Source: Verrucomicrobiota bacterium (GTDB lineage Bacteria > Verrucomicrobiota > Verrucomicrobiia > Limisphaerales > JAHDYP01). From it: a DNA stretch of 44,081 nucleotides. The stretch lies in the NCBI GenBank assembly GCA_023383055.1, contig JAHDYP010000039.1, positions 1 to 44,081 on the forward strand, written 5' to 3'. The translations under genes and the position numbers were made by a program. Positions 8,167-16,440 of this stretch are shown here, one piece after another. The notes below the pieces were generated by a model. That model ran no database searches. It was not told where the DNA came from and saw only the letters and a program-made list of their open reading frames with translations. Position 1 is the first letter of the stretch. Each line of letters begins with the position of its first letter.

Positions 8167-8928
8167 TCACAAGCCCGTAGGGTGGTCGATGAACGTCCAG
8201 GGGAGACCGTAACGCCGGCTGAGATGCGCGGCGAGGGCTTTAACGCCGAAGGTCTCGGTCGCGTAATGCCCCCCGTACAGCACATTGATGCCGGCGTCCT
8301 CGGCGGCGGCGAAAGTCCAATGCGGCCCTTCGCCCGTGATGAAGGTATCGACCCCCTCGCGCGCGGCGAGCTGGAGGTCGCCGCCGGCGCCGCCGCTGAC
8401 GACGCCGATGCGCCGGCAGACCGTGGGCCCGCCCGGCAGCAGCCGCACGGGTCCGTTCAACGCGCGTTCGAGCCGGCCAACCAACTCCCCGCGTTCCACC
8501 CGGGTGCGGGTCTGAAATCCCAGCCACGCCTCGCGTTGGAAGAAGAACGGCGAAAGTTGGCGGAACCCGAGAGCGCGGCAAAGCCCGGCGTTATTGCCGA
8601 GTTTGGGGTGGGCATCGAGCGGGAGGTGCGCGCTGTAAACGGCGAGGTTGCCGGCCAGAAGGAGGCGGATCTGCTCGTAACGAGGCCCGGTCCAGGGGTG
8701 AGCGGGAGTCCAGAACAGGCCATGATGGACGAGGAGCAGATCGGCACGGGCGGCGGCCGCGCGCCGGAGCGTGGCAAGGGTGGCGTCGACGGCGGCGGCG
8801 ATCCGGGTGACGCGTCCCCGGTTCTCAACCTGGAGTCCGTTGGCGGCGCCCGGCCAGTCCTGGAAGCGGGCGAGCCTGAGGAGCCGGTCGCAATAAGCGG
8901 TGACAGTGGCGAGCGAGGCGGTTTTCAT
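8167..8928 (-). CDS. Nif3-like dinuclear metal centre hexameric protein
   Basis: 253 residues from the ATG at 8928. Metal ligands of the Nif3/YbgI/DUF34 family are visible: H68-H69 in LLLVHHGLFW, H101 and D105 in SAHLPLDAH, and H221 with E225 in GGHYATE. The region FITGEGPHW also fits the family. Nif3 proteins form toroidal hexamers with two metal ions per subunit; their reaction is still debated (GTP cyclohydrolase I type 2-like or metal insertase/chaperone roles have been proposed). A longer upstream reading frame exists but would overlap the start of the divergent arginine decarboxylase gene and adds 62 residues unlike the family, so the start at 8928 is preferred. Confidence 0.9.
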   Translation of the reverse strand: MKTASLATVTAYCDRLLRLARFQDWPGAANGLQVENRGRVTRIAAAVDATLATLRRAAAARADLLLVHHGLFWTPAHPWTGPRYEQIRLLLAGNLAVYSAHLPLDAHPKLGNNAGLCRALGFRQLSPFFFQREAWLGFQTRTRVERGELVGRLERALNGPVRLLPGGPTVCRRIGVVSGGAGGDLQLAAREGVDTFITGEGPHWTFAAAEDAGINVLYGGHYATETFGVKALAAHLSRRYGLPWTFIDHPTGL

Positions 8929-8954
8929 GATCGAAAAAAAGATAATACCGTCTA

Positions 8955-8982
8955 TTGAAATCTGCGTCGGCCTTTCTATAGT
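8955..8982 (+). promoter_or_regulatory. Sigma-70-type promoter for the arginine decarboxylase gene
   Basis: TTGAAA (8955-8960) and TATAGT (8977-8982) are separated by 16 bp. This places the transcription start near 8989, with a leader of only about 15 nt before ATG 9004. The region between the two divergent starts is only 75 bp, so this is the natural position for the promoter. Confidence 0.55.
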
Positions 8983-9003
8983 GCGCTCGTTTGAACGGCG
9001 AAC

Positions 9004-10944
9004 ATGAGCAACGCTTCCGCTGAGCCATCCTCCTGGAGTATCCAGGACGCGCGCACTCTGTACAACATCGATCGCTGGGGGGCGAGCTATTACGATATCA
9101 ATGCCGAGGGCCATGTGGTGGCGCGGCCGTTGCAGGAGGCGGGCGTGGCGGTGGATCTGACCGATGTGATCGAGGAAGCGCGGGGCCGGGGATTGAAGTT
9201 CCCGTTATTGATCCGGTTCCAGGACATCCTGCGGCACCGGGTGGAATCGATCAACGCGGCGTTCCGGCGGGCGATCACGGAGTTCGAGTACCGGGGTATT
9301 TATCGCGGCGTCTTTCCGATCAAGGTCAACCAGCTGCGCGAGGTGGTGGAGGAGATCCTGGAGGCGGGGAAAGCGCATGGCTTCGGGCTCGAAGTGGGGA
9401 GCAAGCCGGAGTTGCTGGCGGGGCTGGCGCTGCAGGACCAGGATGGCGATCTGATCATCTGCAACGGATACAAGGATCCCAGTTTCATCCGGATGGCACT
9501 GATGGGAAGAAAGCTGGGACGCAACGCCATCATGGTGGTCGAGAAACTCGAGGAACTGAAGCAGATCATCGAGGTCTCACGTCAGTTCGGCGTCGAACCC
9601 AGCATCGGCATCCGTTCCCGGCTGCTCTGCAAAGGCGCCGGGAAATGGGCGGAGAGCGCCGGGGAAAACGCCAAGTTCGGCTTGAGCACGGTCGAACTGG
9701 TGGCGGCGGCGGAGCTGCTGAAGTCGGAGAACCTGGCGCACTGTTTCAAGCTGCTGCATTTCCACATCGGCTCGCAAGTCCCCGATATCCTGACCATCAA
9801 AAAGGCGGTGCAGGAAGCGGCGCGGTTTTACGCGAAGCTCCACAAGATGGGGTTTCCGATCGAGTATCTGGATGTCGGGGGCGGTCTGGGGGTGGATTAC
9901 GACGGGAGCCGGACGGCGTTTGACAGCAGCACGAACTACACGTTGCAGGAGTACGCCAACGACGTGGTGTATTACGTCGGGGAAGTCTGCCAGGCGGAAG
10001 GGGTGCCGGATCCGACCATTGTGAGCGAGAGCGGCCGGGCGATTGTGGCGCATCACAGCGTCCTGATCGTCGAGGTCTTCGGCGCCATCGCCAAGATCCG
10101 GCCGGAGACGCCCTTTCACTACGGCGAACAGGAGCATCGGCTGGTGAAGGAGTTGCTCGACATCCGGAACAACCTGGCGAAGCTCAACAAACTCGAGGCC
10201 TATCACGATGCCCAGGAACGGCGCGAGGACGCGCATCACATGTTTACCCTGGGGCTCCTGGACCTGATGGACAAGGCGAAGATCGAGCACCTGTACTGGG
10301 AAATTGGCCGGGACGTGGTGGGCACTTTCAAGGGCCAACCGTACGTGCCGGAGGAGATCCGGAAACTTGAGGACAGCCTCAGCGACCAGTACATCTGCAA
10401 TTTCTCCGTGTTCCAGTCGTTGCTGGACCACTGGGCGCTGGGCCAGCTGTTTCCAATCATGCCCGTCAGCCGGCTCGACGAGCGGCCCACGCGCGAAGCC
10501 ACCCTGGTGGACATCACCTGCGATTCCGACGGTCAGATCAACAAGTTCATCGATCTGCGCGACGTCCGGGACACCCTGCCGTTGCATGCGCTGGCGACCA
10601 ACGGAAACGGCCGGCTCGAACCCTATTACCTCGGCTTTTTCCTCATGGGCGCCTACCAGGACATCATGGGGGATCTGCACAACCTGTTCGGCCGCGTCAA
10701 CGAGGTGCACGTGTTCCTGGATCCCGATGAGCCGGCCGGGTATTACGTCGAGGAAATCATCGAGGGCACCACGATCATCCAAGCCCTGGCGTCCGTGCAA
10801 TACGACCAGAACGAACTCCAGCGGCAGATGAAAGCCCAGGTGGAACGGGCCATCAAAAGCGATCGCATGAAACCGTCCGAAGGCATGCGGCTCCTGGACG
10901 ATTACGAACGCGGATTAAAGGAATACACCTATCTCTCATTCTAG
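9004..10944 (+). CDS. speA: Biosynthetic arginine decarboxylase
   Basis: 646 residues, the normal length for the SpeA family. It catalyses PLP-dependent decarboxylation of arginine to agmatine, the first step of one putrescine/spermidine route. The PLP lysine is K107 in VFPIKVNQ. The family blocks GLEVGSKPEL, LHFHIGSQ, YLDVGGGLGVDYDG and SESGRAIVAHH follow in order, and the C-terminal domain contains the second-half active-site segment VDITCDSDGQI with its catalytic cysteine. Start ATG 9004 lies just downstream of a good promoter. No other polyamine gene (agmatinase or speE) is seen nearby, so the rest of the pathway must be elsewhere. Confidence 0.97.
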   Translation: MSNASAEPSSWSIQDARTLYNIDRWGASYYDINAEGHVVARPLQEAGVAVDLTDVIEEARGRGLKFPLLIRFQDILRHRVESINAAFRRAITEFEYRGIYRGVFPIKVNQLREVVEEILEAGKAHGFGLEVGSKPELLAGLALQDQDGDLIICNGYKDPSFIRMALMGRKLGRNAIMVVEKLEELKQIIEVSRQFGVEPSIGIRSRLLCKGAGKWAESAGENAKFGLSTVELVAAAELLKSENLAHCFKLLHFHIGSQVPDILTIKKAVQEAARFYAKLHKMGFPIEYLDVGGGLGVDYDGSRTAFDSSTNYTLQEYANDVVYYVGEVCQAEGVPDPTIVSESGRAIVAHHSVLIVEVFGAIAKIRPETPFHYGEQEHRLVKELLDIRNNLAKLNKLEAYHDAQERREDAHHMFTLGLLDLMDKAKIEHLYWEIGRDVVGTFKGQPYVPEEIRKLEDSLSDQYICNFSVFQSLLDHWALGQLFPIMPVSRLDERPTREATLVDITCDSDGQINKFIDLRDVRDTLPLHALATNGNGRLEPYYLGFFLMGAYQDIMGDLHNLFGRVNEVHVFLDPDEPAGYYVEEIIEGTTIIQALASVQYDQNELQRQMKAQVERAIKSDRMKPSEGMRLLDDYERGLKEYTYLSF

Positions 10945-10992
10945 CAGCCCGCGGATGCCAACCGTCCTGCCGCTGCCGGGAAAGCCGACCGC

Positions 10993-11691
10993 ATGGTTCC
11001 CAACGATTCGAAGGCCGAACTGATGCGCTCGCTGGGGCGGCTGGTGCGCGGTCTCTCCTCCCTCTTCTGGGGCCTGCCGGTGGCCCTGGTGCTTTCGGCT
11101 CAGGCGGCCACGAGCAACCTGGTCATGTCGCTGGGCGTGCTGGGATTGGTCGGACCCGGCCTGGCCCACGCGGTCCTGCTCTACGGGCTCTGGATGATGG
11201 GCTCCTTCCAATCCCAGGAACGGATCTGGGTGGCGTCGCTGGACCGCGCGCGGCTCTTCTCGCTCTTGAATGTGGGCCTCTCTCCGTTTCTGCACTGGCA
11301 CCAGCGCGCGCCGGAGGTGTTGTTCTTCTCGCAGTCCGCGGCGGCCATGGCGGTGTCGAGTCTCTGTTTTCTGTTTTGTCTGAACCGGGTGCTGCGCCGG
11401 TTGTCGGCCATGTTGCCGGATGAAACGCTCCGGCTGGAGACGGCGGTTTTCACGACCTTGAACGTCTCCCTGCTGCTGCTGCTGCCCGGTCTGCTCGGCG
11501 CCTATCTTATTATGATTCGCATGGGCGAATTGCCGCTGACCGTCCGAATGACGATCCAATTGCTCGAACCGTTGCAGCACTGGCTGATCCTTTTCCTGGT
11601 GCTGCTCCCCGTCGCCGTCACCATGTCCCTGATCTGGAAAATCAAGGAAGCGGTCTTCAGCTGCGTGTTCGAGGAGGGCCAGCGACACTAG
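10993..11691 (+). CDS. Polytopic membrane protein, unknown function
   Basis: 232 residues with about five hydrophobic segments, at roughly 25-50, 52-70, 108-130, 150-170 and 188-212. An arginine-rich stretch, RVLRRLSAML, follows the third. I do not recognise the family. The gene begins 48 bp after the arginine decarboxylase gene and could share its transcript. It ends 17 bp before the stop of the convergent export operon. Hydrophobicity, codon use and the lack of a better frame support it as a gene; no function should be assigned. Confidence 0.7.
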   Translation: MVPNDSKAELMRSLGRLVRGLSSLFWGLPVALVLSAQAATSNLVMSLGVLGLVGPGLAHAVLLYGLWMMGSFQSQERIWVASLDRARLFSLLNVGLSPFLHWHQRAPEVLFFSQSAAAMAVSSLCFLFCLNRVLRRLSAMLPDETLRLETAVFTTLNVSLLLLLPGLLGAYLIMIRMGELPLTVRMTIQLLEPLQHWLILFLVLLPVAVTMSLIWKIKEAVFSCVFEEGQRH

Positions 11692-11708
11692 CCCGCTCCG
11701 CCGGCCCG

Positions 11709-13064
11709 CTACTCGTAGCGCAGGGCTTCGATGGGGTCGAGACGGGCGGCCTTGAGGGCGGGGAAAAGGCCGGCGACCAGTCCGACGGCGACGCTGAAAA
11801 TGACGGCGACGATCATGGCGGTGTGGGTGATAACCGGCGCGTTCTGGGTGGGGGAGATCGAGCTGAGCAGTTGAACGAACCCGAAGGAGACCACCAGGCC
11901 GAGGGCGGCGCCGAGCAGGGAAACCACGATGCTTTCCATGAGGACCTGGACGAAGATGCCGGTGCCGGTGGCGCCAACGGCCTTGCAGATGCCGATCTCG
12001 CGGATGCGTTCGTTGATGCTGGCGAACATGATATTCATAATGCCGATGCCGCCGACAATGAGGCTGATCGCGGCGATCAACCCGCCGCTCAGGCGGGCGT
12101 TGCGGATCTGGCGGTTGATGTTCTCCAGTTGATTCTCCTGGGTCTGAAAATTGAAGTCTTCGATGCCGCGATGGGTGGTCATGAGGATGTTGCGCGCCTG
12201 CTGCAACGCCGCTTCCATCTGCTCGATGTCGGCCACCTTGATGTCGATGTCGGTCAGGCGCGGGTCGGGGATGTTGTCGGTGCCGCCGGCGGACCGGAAC
12301 TTGATCCACATCGTGTTCAGCGGCAGGTAGACGGTGTAATTCTTCCGCCAGAAGGCCCATCCGCCGCGCCGGCCCCAACCGCGCTGGCGCCGCGGACCGG
12401 TCTGTTCCTGGAGCGGCTGGCTTTGGCGGAACTCGCGTTCGCGCCGTTCCTGTTCGCTTTCGTAATGCTGGAACATGCCGACGATGGTGAACGGCTGTCC
12501 CTGGATCTGGATGACCTCGCCGATGGGAATGATCGGAGTGCCGGTCTTGTCGGGCGCGCCGAAGAGCTCGTCGCGAATGCCGGTGCCGATGACGCAGACG
12601 CTGCTGGCGTTCTCCTCGTCGAGGTCGGTGAAGAACCGGCCGTGGGCGAGGGTATGCAGGTTCATGTCGAGCACCGCGGGCCAGACTCCGACGCATTCGG
12701 AAGGGTTCACCGATTTGTCGCCACGCGTGATGGTCACGCGGTTCAGGGACATCTCGGGAGAAACCAGGCTGATGAGGGGCGCGCTTTCGCGGAGGGCGAG
12801 TACATCGACCATCGTGCGGCCGGGGGCTTCTTCGGCGAGGTGTTCCTGGTGCGAGGGCACCGGTTGATCGCGGATCAGGACTTTGTCGGCGCCGCCCATG
12901 GCGATCATGGCTTCTTTGAGGCCGTTTTCCATCCCTTTGACGATGGCGGTCATGCCGACGAGGCTGGCGACGCCGAGGATGATGCCGAGCATGGTGAGGA
13001 GCGAGCGGAACTTGTGTCCCCAGATATCCTTGACCCCGATGAGGATGGCATTGAGCAGGTGCAT
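11709..13064 (-). CDS. MacB/FtsX-type ABC permease, second copy
   Basis: 451 residues from ATG 13064. It has the MacB architecture: a first membrane helix in SLLTMLGIILGVASLVGM (about 18-40), a long periplasmic domain (about 45-320), and three C-terminal helices of the FtsX domain (ISLIVGGIGIMNIMFASI, then LLGAALGLVVSFGFVQLL, then IFSVAVGLVAGLFPALKAARLDP). In the periplasmic part, HYESEQERREREF and an Arg/Gly/Trp-rich stretch form an insertion shared with the neighbouring permease. These proteins use ATP-driven movements to work on substrates in the periplasm together with an adaptor. The gene follows the other permease after a 2-bp gap. The frame remains open beyond 13064, but that part only overlaps the neighbouring gene. 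Confidence 0.9.
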   Translation of the reverse strand: MHLLNAILIGVKDIWGHKFRSLLTMLGIILGVASLVGMTAIVKGMENGLKEAMIAMGGADKVLIRDQPVPSHQEHLAEEAPGRTMVDVLALRESAPLISLVSPEMSLNRVTITRGDKSVNPSECVGVWPAVLDMNLHTLAHGRFFTDLDEENASSVCVIGTGIRDELFGAPDKTGTPIIPIGEVIQIQGQPFTIVGMFQHYESEQERREREFRQSQPLQEQTGPRRQRGWGRRGGWAFWRKNYTVYLPLNTMWIKFRSAGGTDNIPDPRLTDIDIKVADIEQMEAALQQARNILMTTHRGIEDFNFQTQENQLENINRQIRNARLSGGLIAAISLIVGGIGIMNIMFASINERIREIGICKAVGATGTGIFVQVLMESIVVSLLGAALGLVVSFGFVQLLSSISPTQNAPVITHTAMIVAVIFSVAVGLVAGLFPALKAARLDPIEALRYE

Positions 13065-13066
13065 GG

Positions 13067-14431
13067 CTACTCGTAGCGGAGGGCCTGGATCGGGTGGTAC
13101 CGGCTCGCCTTGAACGCCGGGAACAGACCGGCGAGGATGCCGATGCCGACGCTGGCGGCGAACGCCACGCTCATGGCGACGGCGGTGATGATGGGCGGGT
13201 TGGCATCCGGCGACAGCGAGCCGATCAACTGCACGAAAAGATACGAGGCGCCCAGGCCGGCCAGGCCGCCCAGGATGGCGATGACCAGGCTCTCGACCAG
13301 GATCTGCATGAAGATGTCGCCGGTGCCGGCGCCGACGGCCTTGCGGATGCCGATCTCGCGGATGCGGCCCGAGATGCTGGCCAGCATGATGTTCATGATG
13401 CCGATGCCACCCACCAACAGGCTGATGCCGGCAATCATCCCGCCGCTGAGCCGCGTGTTCCGGATGAAGGTGTTGATGTTCTCGGCCCATTCCTCCTGGG
13501 TGCGAAACGAGAAATCCTCGATCCCCTTGTGCGTGGTGAGCATGACGTTGCGGATCTGCTGAAGCGCCGGTTCCATGGTTTCAATGTCGGCAATCTTCAC
13601 CTCGAGCGTGGAGAGGGTGGGATCGCCGGTGGCGCCGGCCGTGCCGGGCATGCCGGCGCGGAATTTCATCCACATGGTGTTCAACGGCACGTAAACGGTA
13701 GCGTTCTTCAGCCAGAAAATGAAGTTGCCGCGACGGCCGCCCCAGCCCCGGCTGCGGGTGGGTCCGGTCATCTGCGGTTTCGGCTGGAGTTCGGCCAGTT
13801 CACGTTCGCGTCGTTCCTGATCGCTTTCGTAGTGCTGGAACATGCCGATGATGGTGAAGGGCTGGCGGTTGATGAGAATGGTTTCGCCGATGGGGATGAT
13901 CTCGTGGCCGACCTCCTCGGGCGATCCGAAGAGTTCGTCCCGGGTGGCGGTGCCGATCACGCAGACACTGCGCGCCATCTCGTCATCGATGCTGTTGAAC
14001 ATCCGGCCATGGGCGATGGCATGCTCGCTCATCTCGAGGGCGACCGGCCAGACACCCGCGCAGGTGAAAGGCCGAAAGGTCTTGCCCCTGGCCGAGAGCG
14101 TGGCGCCGAAGAGCCGCATTTCCGGGGAGATGGCCGTCACGAGCGAGGCGCCATGCCGGAGGGCGTGAACGTCGTTGATCGTGATGCCCACGGCCTGATC
14201 CGCCAGGTGCCGTTGTTCGATGGGAACCTCGGAAGCTTCGATGCGGACCTTTTGGAGACCGCCGATGGCGACGAGGCCCTCTTTCTGGGCGATCTCCATC
14301 CCTTTGACGAGAGCGGACATGGCCACCAGGCTCGAGACGCCAAGGATGATGCCCAGCATGGTGAGGAGCGAGCGGAACTTATGCGCCCAAATCTCCTTGA
14401 ACCCGACGCTGACGACGTTCCAAAGGCTCAT
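13067..14431 (-). CDS. MacB/FtsX-type ABC permease, first copy
   Basis: 454 residues, with the same layout as its downstream partner: N-terminal helix in HKFRSLLTMLGIILG, periplasmic MacB core domain and three C-terminal FtsX helices, with IREIGIRKAVGAGTGDIF before the last two. The periplasmic domain includes the charged insertion HYESDQERRERE and the segment RSRGWGGRRG. The two permeases share many identical blocks and must have arisen by tandem duplication, followed by substantial divergence. Because ATPase and permease are separate genes here, the transporter may be a heterodimer of the two. The start codon overlaps the ATPase gene by 4 bp, indicating coupled translation. Confidence 0.92.
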   Translation of the reverse strand: MSLWNVVSVGFKEIWAHKFRSLLTMLGIILGVSSLVAMSALVKGMEIAQKEGLVAIGGLQKVRIEASEVPIEQRHLADQAVGITINDVHALRHGASLVTAISPEMRLFGATLSARGKTFRPFTCAGVWPVALEMSEHAIAHGRMFNSIDDEMARSVCVIGTATRDELFGSPEEVGHEIIPIGETILINRQPFTIIGMFQHYESDQERRERELAELQPKPQMTGPTRSRGWGGRRGNFIFWLKNATVYVPLNTMWMKFRAGMPGTAGATGDPTLSTLEVKIADIETMEPALQQIRNVMLTTHKGIEDFSFRTQEEWAENINTFIRNTRLSGGMIAGISLLVGGIGIMNIMLASISGRIREIGIRKAVGAGTGDIFMQILVESLVIAILGGLAGLGASYLFVQLIGSLSPDANPPIITAVAMSVAFAASVGIGILAGLFPAFKASRYHPIQALRYE

Positions 14432-15156
14432 GAGACCGCGGTGGGAAAGCGGTTCAATCCGGCAAGCGTGGGATCGAGCTGATGAGCGACCCGCCCGTCC
14501 CGGATTTCGATGCGGCGCGGCGTGACGGCGGCAATCTCGGGGTCGTGAGTGACCAGGATGATCGTGCGTCCTTCACGGCTGAGGCGGCTGAACATCTGGA
14601 GGATGAGCTCGCCGGTGTGCGAGTCGAGGTTGCCGGTCGGTTCATCGGCGAAAACGATCTTGGGATCGTTTACCAGGGCCCGGGCGATGGCGGTGCGCTG
14701 TTGCTGCCCGCCGGAGAGCTGAGAAGGACGATGCTTGGCCCGGTTTTCCATCTCGACCATGCGCAGGGCGGCCATGGCCTGCTCGCGACGCTGCCGGGCC
14801 GGTATGCCGCTGTAAATCATCGGCAATTCCACATTCTGCAGCACGTTGAGCTTCGGCAGCAGGTTGAAGAACTGAAAGACAAAGCCGATCTTCCGGTTGC
14901 GGATCTGGGCCAACTGACGGGAGGAAGCGTCCTGGATCATCATGCCATCGAGCCGGATGGTCCCGGTGCTCGGGGTGTCGAGGCAGCCCAGGATATGCAT
15001 GAGCGTCGACTTGCCGCTGCCCGAGGGACCGATGATCGAGATGAACTGCCCCTCATCGATGTCAAGGGAGACATCATCCAGGGCGCGAATCTCTTCGCCG
15101 CCCAACCGGTAAATCTTGCTGACGTTGCGGAGTTCGAGCAAGGCCATGCGTGGCAA
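14428..15156 (-). CDS. ABC transporter ATPase, LolD/MacB type
   Basis: A 242-residue ATPase with all motifs: Walker A GPSGSGKS (43-50), Q-loop in [10 protein letters not shown], signature LSGGQQQR (147-154), Walker B IVFADEP (167-173) with D-loop GNLDS, and the switch histidine in LVTHD. It belongs to the MJ0796/LolD/MacB-N group that powers FtsX-like permeases. It sits between the adaptor gene (4-bp gap) and the first permease gene (4-bp overlap). ATG 15147 is an alternative start three codons downstream ([11 protein letters not shown]), which is the commoner N-terminus in the family. Confidence 0.95.
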   Translation of the reverse strand: MPRMALLELRNVSKIYRLGGEEIRALDDVSLDIDEGQFISIIGPSGSGKSTLMHILGCLDTPSTGTIRLDGMMIQDASSRQLAQIRNRKIGFVFQFFNLLPKLNVLQNVELPMIYSGIPARQRREQAMAALRMVEMENRAKHRPSQLSGGQQQRTAIARALVNDPKIVFADEPTGNLDSHTGELILQMFSRLSREGRTIILVTHDPEIAAVTPRRIEIRDGRVAHQLDPTLAGLNRFPTAVS

Positions 15157-15160
15157 TGAG

Positions 15161-16336
15161 CTAGGTGCGGGTGGCGGGACTGCGGGCGGTCAGCGCCGGG
15201 TTGTCCTGCGAACTCTGCTTCAGCGGGCTGGAGCCGCTCTCAGGGAGAACCTCGGCGGGCTTGGGTTGGATCAGCGAGACCACTTCGCCGGCGGCAAGCC
15301 CATCCTGCACCTCCGAAAAAAAGAAGTCCGAGATCCCGATGCGAACGGGGCGGCGCTCGAACTTGGCGCCCTGCTTCACGTAGACATACCGTTCATTAAC
15401 CCCGGAATCGGGGTCGGGTTCGGTAAACACCGCGGCCAAGGGCACGGCCACCACGTTATCCGCCGCCACCGGGATCTTGATGTTGGCGGTCATTCCCGGG
15501 CGAACGCGCTGGTCGACGGCACTGAGCAGGATCCGCGCGGCAAAGCCCTTGATATTGTTCTTGATGGTGGCCTGGGGAGCGATGCGTTCGACCGTGCCGA
15601 TCACCTTGAGGCCGGGCACCGCCTCGACCTCGACTTCGACCTCCTGCCCAGCCTGAAGCCGGGTCACATCCGCCTGGTTGATGTGAGCGTTGATGACCAT
15701 GTGATGCAGGTCGGCGATGGTCAGGACTTCGGTGCCGCTGTTGAACCCGCCGGACCCGGACACGGCCTGGCCCACCGAGATCGGCCGGGTGAGAATGGTG
15801 CAGTCGAATGGCGCCAGGATCCGCGTCTTCCCGATCCGATCGCTGACGAGCTCCAGCGATTTTTCGGCGCGTTCGAGCGCATTCTTTGAAAGTTCGAACT
15901 GGGTACGCGTTTCCTCGTAGAGCTCGAGGGAAATGAGCTTGCTCTCGAACAACTCGCGTGACCGCATGTAATTGCGTTCAGCCTGCTGAAGCTGCAGCCG
16001 GGCGCGTTCGATCTCCTTCTGCTGCGATTCCTTCTCGATCTGCAAATCGCGATCGTCCAGAGTGAAAAGCAGATCGCCCCGCTTGGCGACATCGCCAATA
16101 TCCACCGGGAGCTCGGCGATCTTGCCGTTGACTTCGGGGCGGACGGATACCTGTTCGGCGGGGCCGATTTCGCCGGCGGCATTAACGGCAAACCGGATGT
16201 CACGCGTCTCGACCGGGGCGGTGGTGGGTCGGCTGGGGACTTCCGCCGCGGCCTGTTCCGCCTGCCATCCCGCCCATTTCTGGTAACCCCAAATCCCGCC
16301 GCCGAGCAGCAAAACCAACACAATCCATTTTTTCAT
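15161..16336 (-). CDS. Periplasmic adaptor (membrane fusion protein), MacA/HlyD type
   Basis: 391 residues. An N-terminal membrane anchor (about 4-20, WIVLVLLLGGGIWGYQ) is followed by a first lipoyl half (GKIAELPVDIGDVAKRGDLLFTLD). A long alpha-hairpin comes next (about 100-175, with KEIERARLQLQQAERNYMRS), then the second lipoyl half (TRILAPFDCTILTRPISVGQ) and beta-barrel and membrane-proximal domains ending with VVSLIQP. The protein bridges the permeases to an outer-membrane channel or acts as the periplasmic subunit of the pump. No TolC-like gene lies in the window, so the outer-membrane partner is elsewhere or not needed. It is the first gene of the export operon, divergent from the CLC gene. 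Confidence 0.93.
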   Translation of the reverse strand: MKKWIVLVLLLGGGIWGYQKWAGWQAEQAAAEVPSRPTTAPVETRDIRFAVNAAGEIGPAEQVSVRPEVNGKIAELPVDIGDVAKRGDLLFTLDDRDLQIEKESQQKEIERARLQLQQAERNYMRSRELFESKLISLELYEETRTQFELSKNALERAEKSLELVSDRIGKTRILAPFDCTILTRPISVGQAVSGSGGFNSGTEVLTIADLHHMVINAHINQADVTRLQAGQEVEVEVEAVPGLKVIGTVERIAPQATIKNNIKGFAARILLSAVDQRVRPGMTANIKIPVAADNVVAVPLAAVFTEPDPDSGVNERYVYVKQGAKFERRPVRIGISDFFFSEVQDGLAAGEVVSLIQPKPAEVLPESGSSPLKQSSQDNPALTARSPATRT

Positions 16337-16440
16337 TCGTTCAAAGGTGTCGCGACATTACCCGAAGATACGTCTGCGTGCAAACAGCTTCCTGGAAATC
16401 AAGACTCGTCACCAGCCTGAAAAATTCACACGATGCCTCG

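Noticed and set aside
7919..8212. Possible 97-residue gene after the desaturase
   Set aside because: It runs through the hairpin and into the end of the convergent Nif3-like gene, and its composition is not protein-like.
8929..9114. N-terminal extension of the Nif3-like gene
   Set aside because: It would overlap the promoter and first codons of the divergent arginine decarboxylase gene and does not resemble the family.
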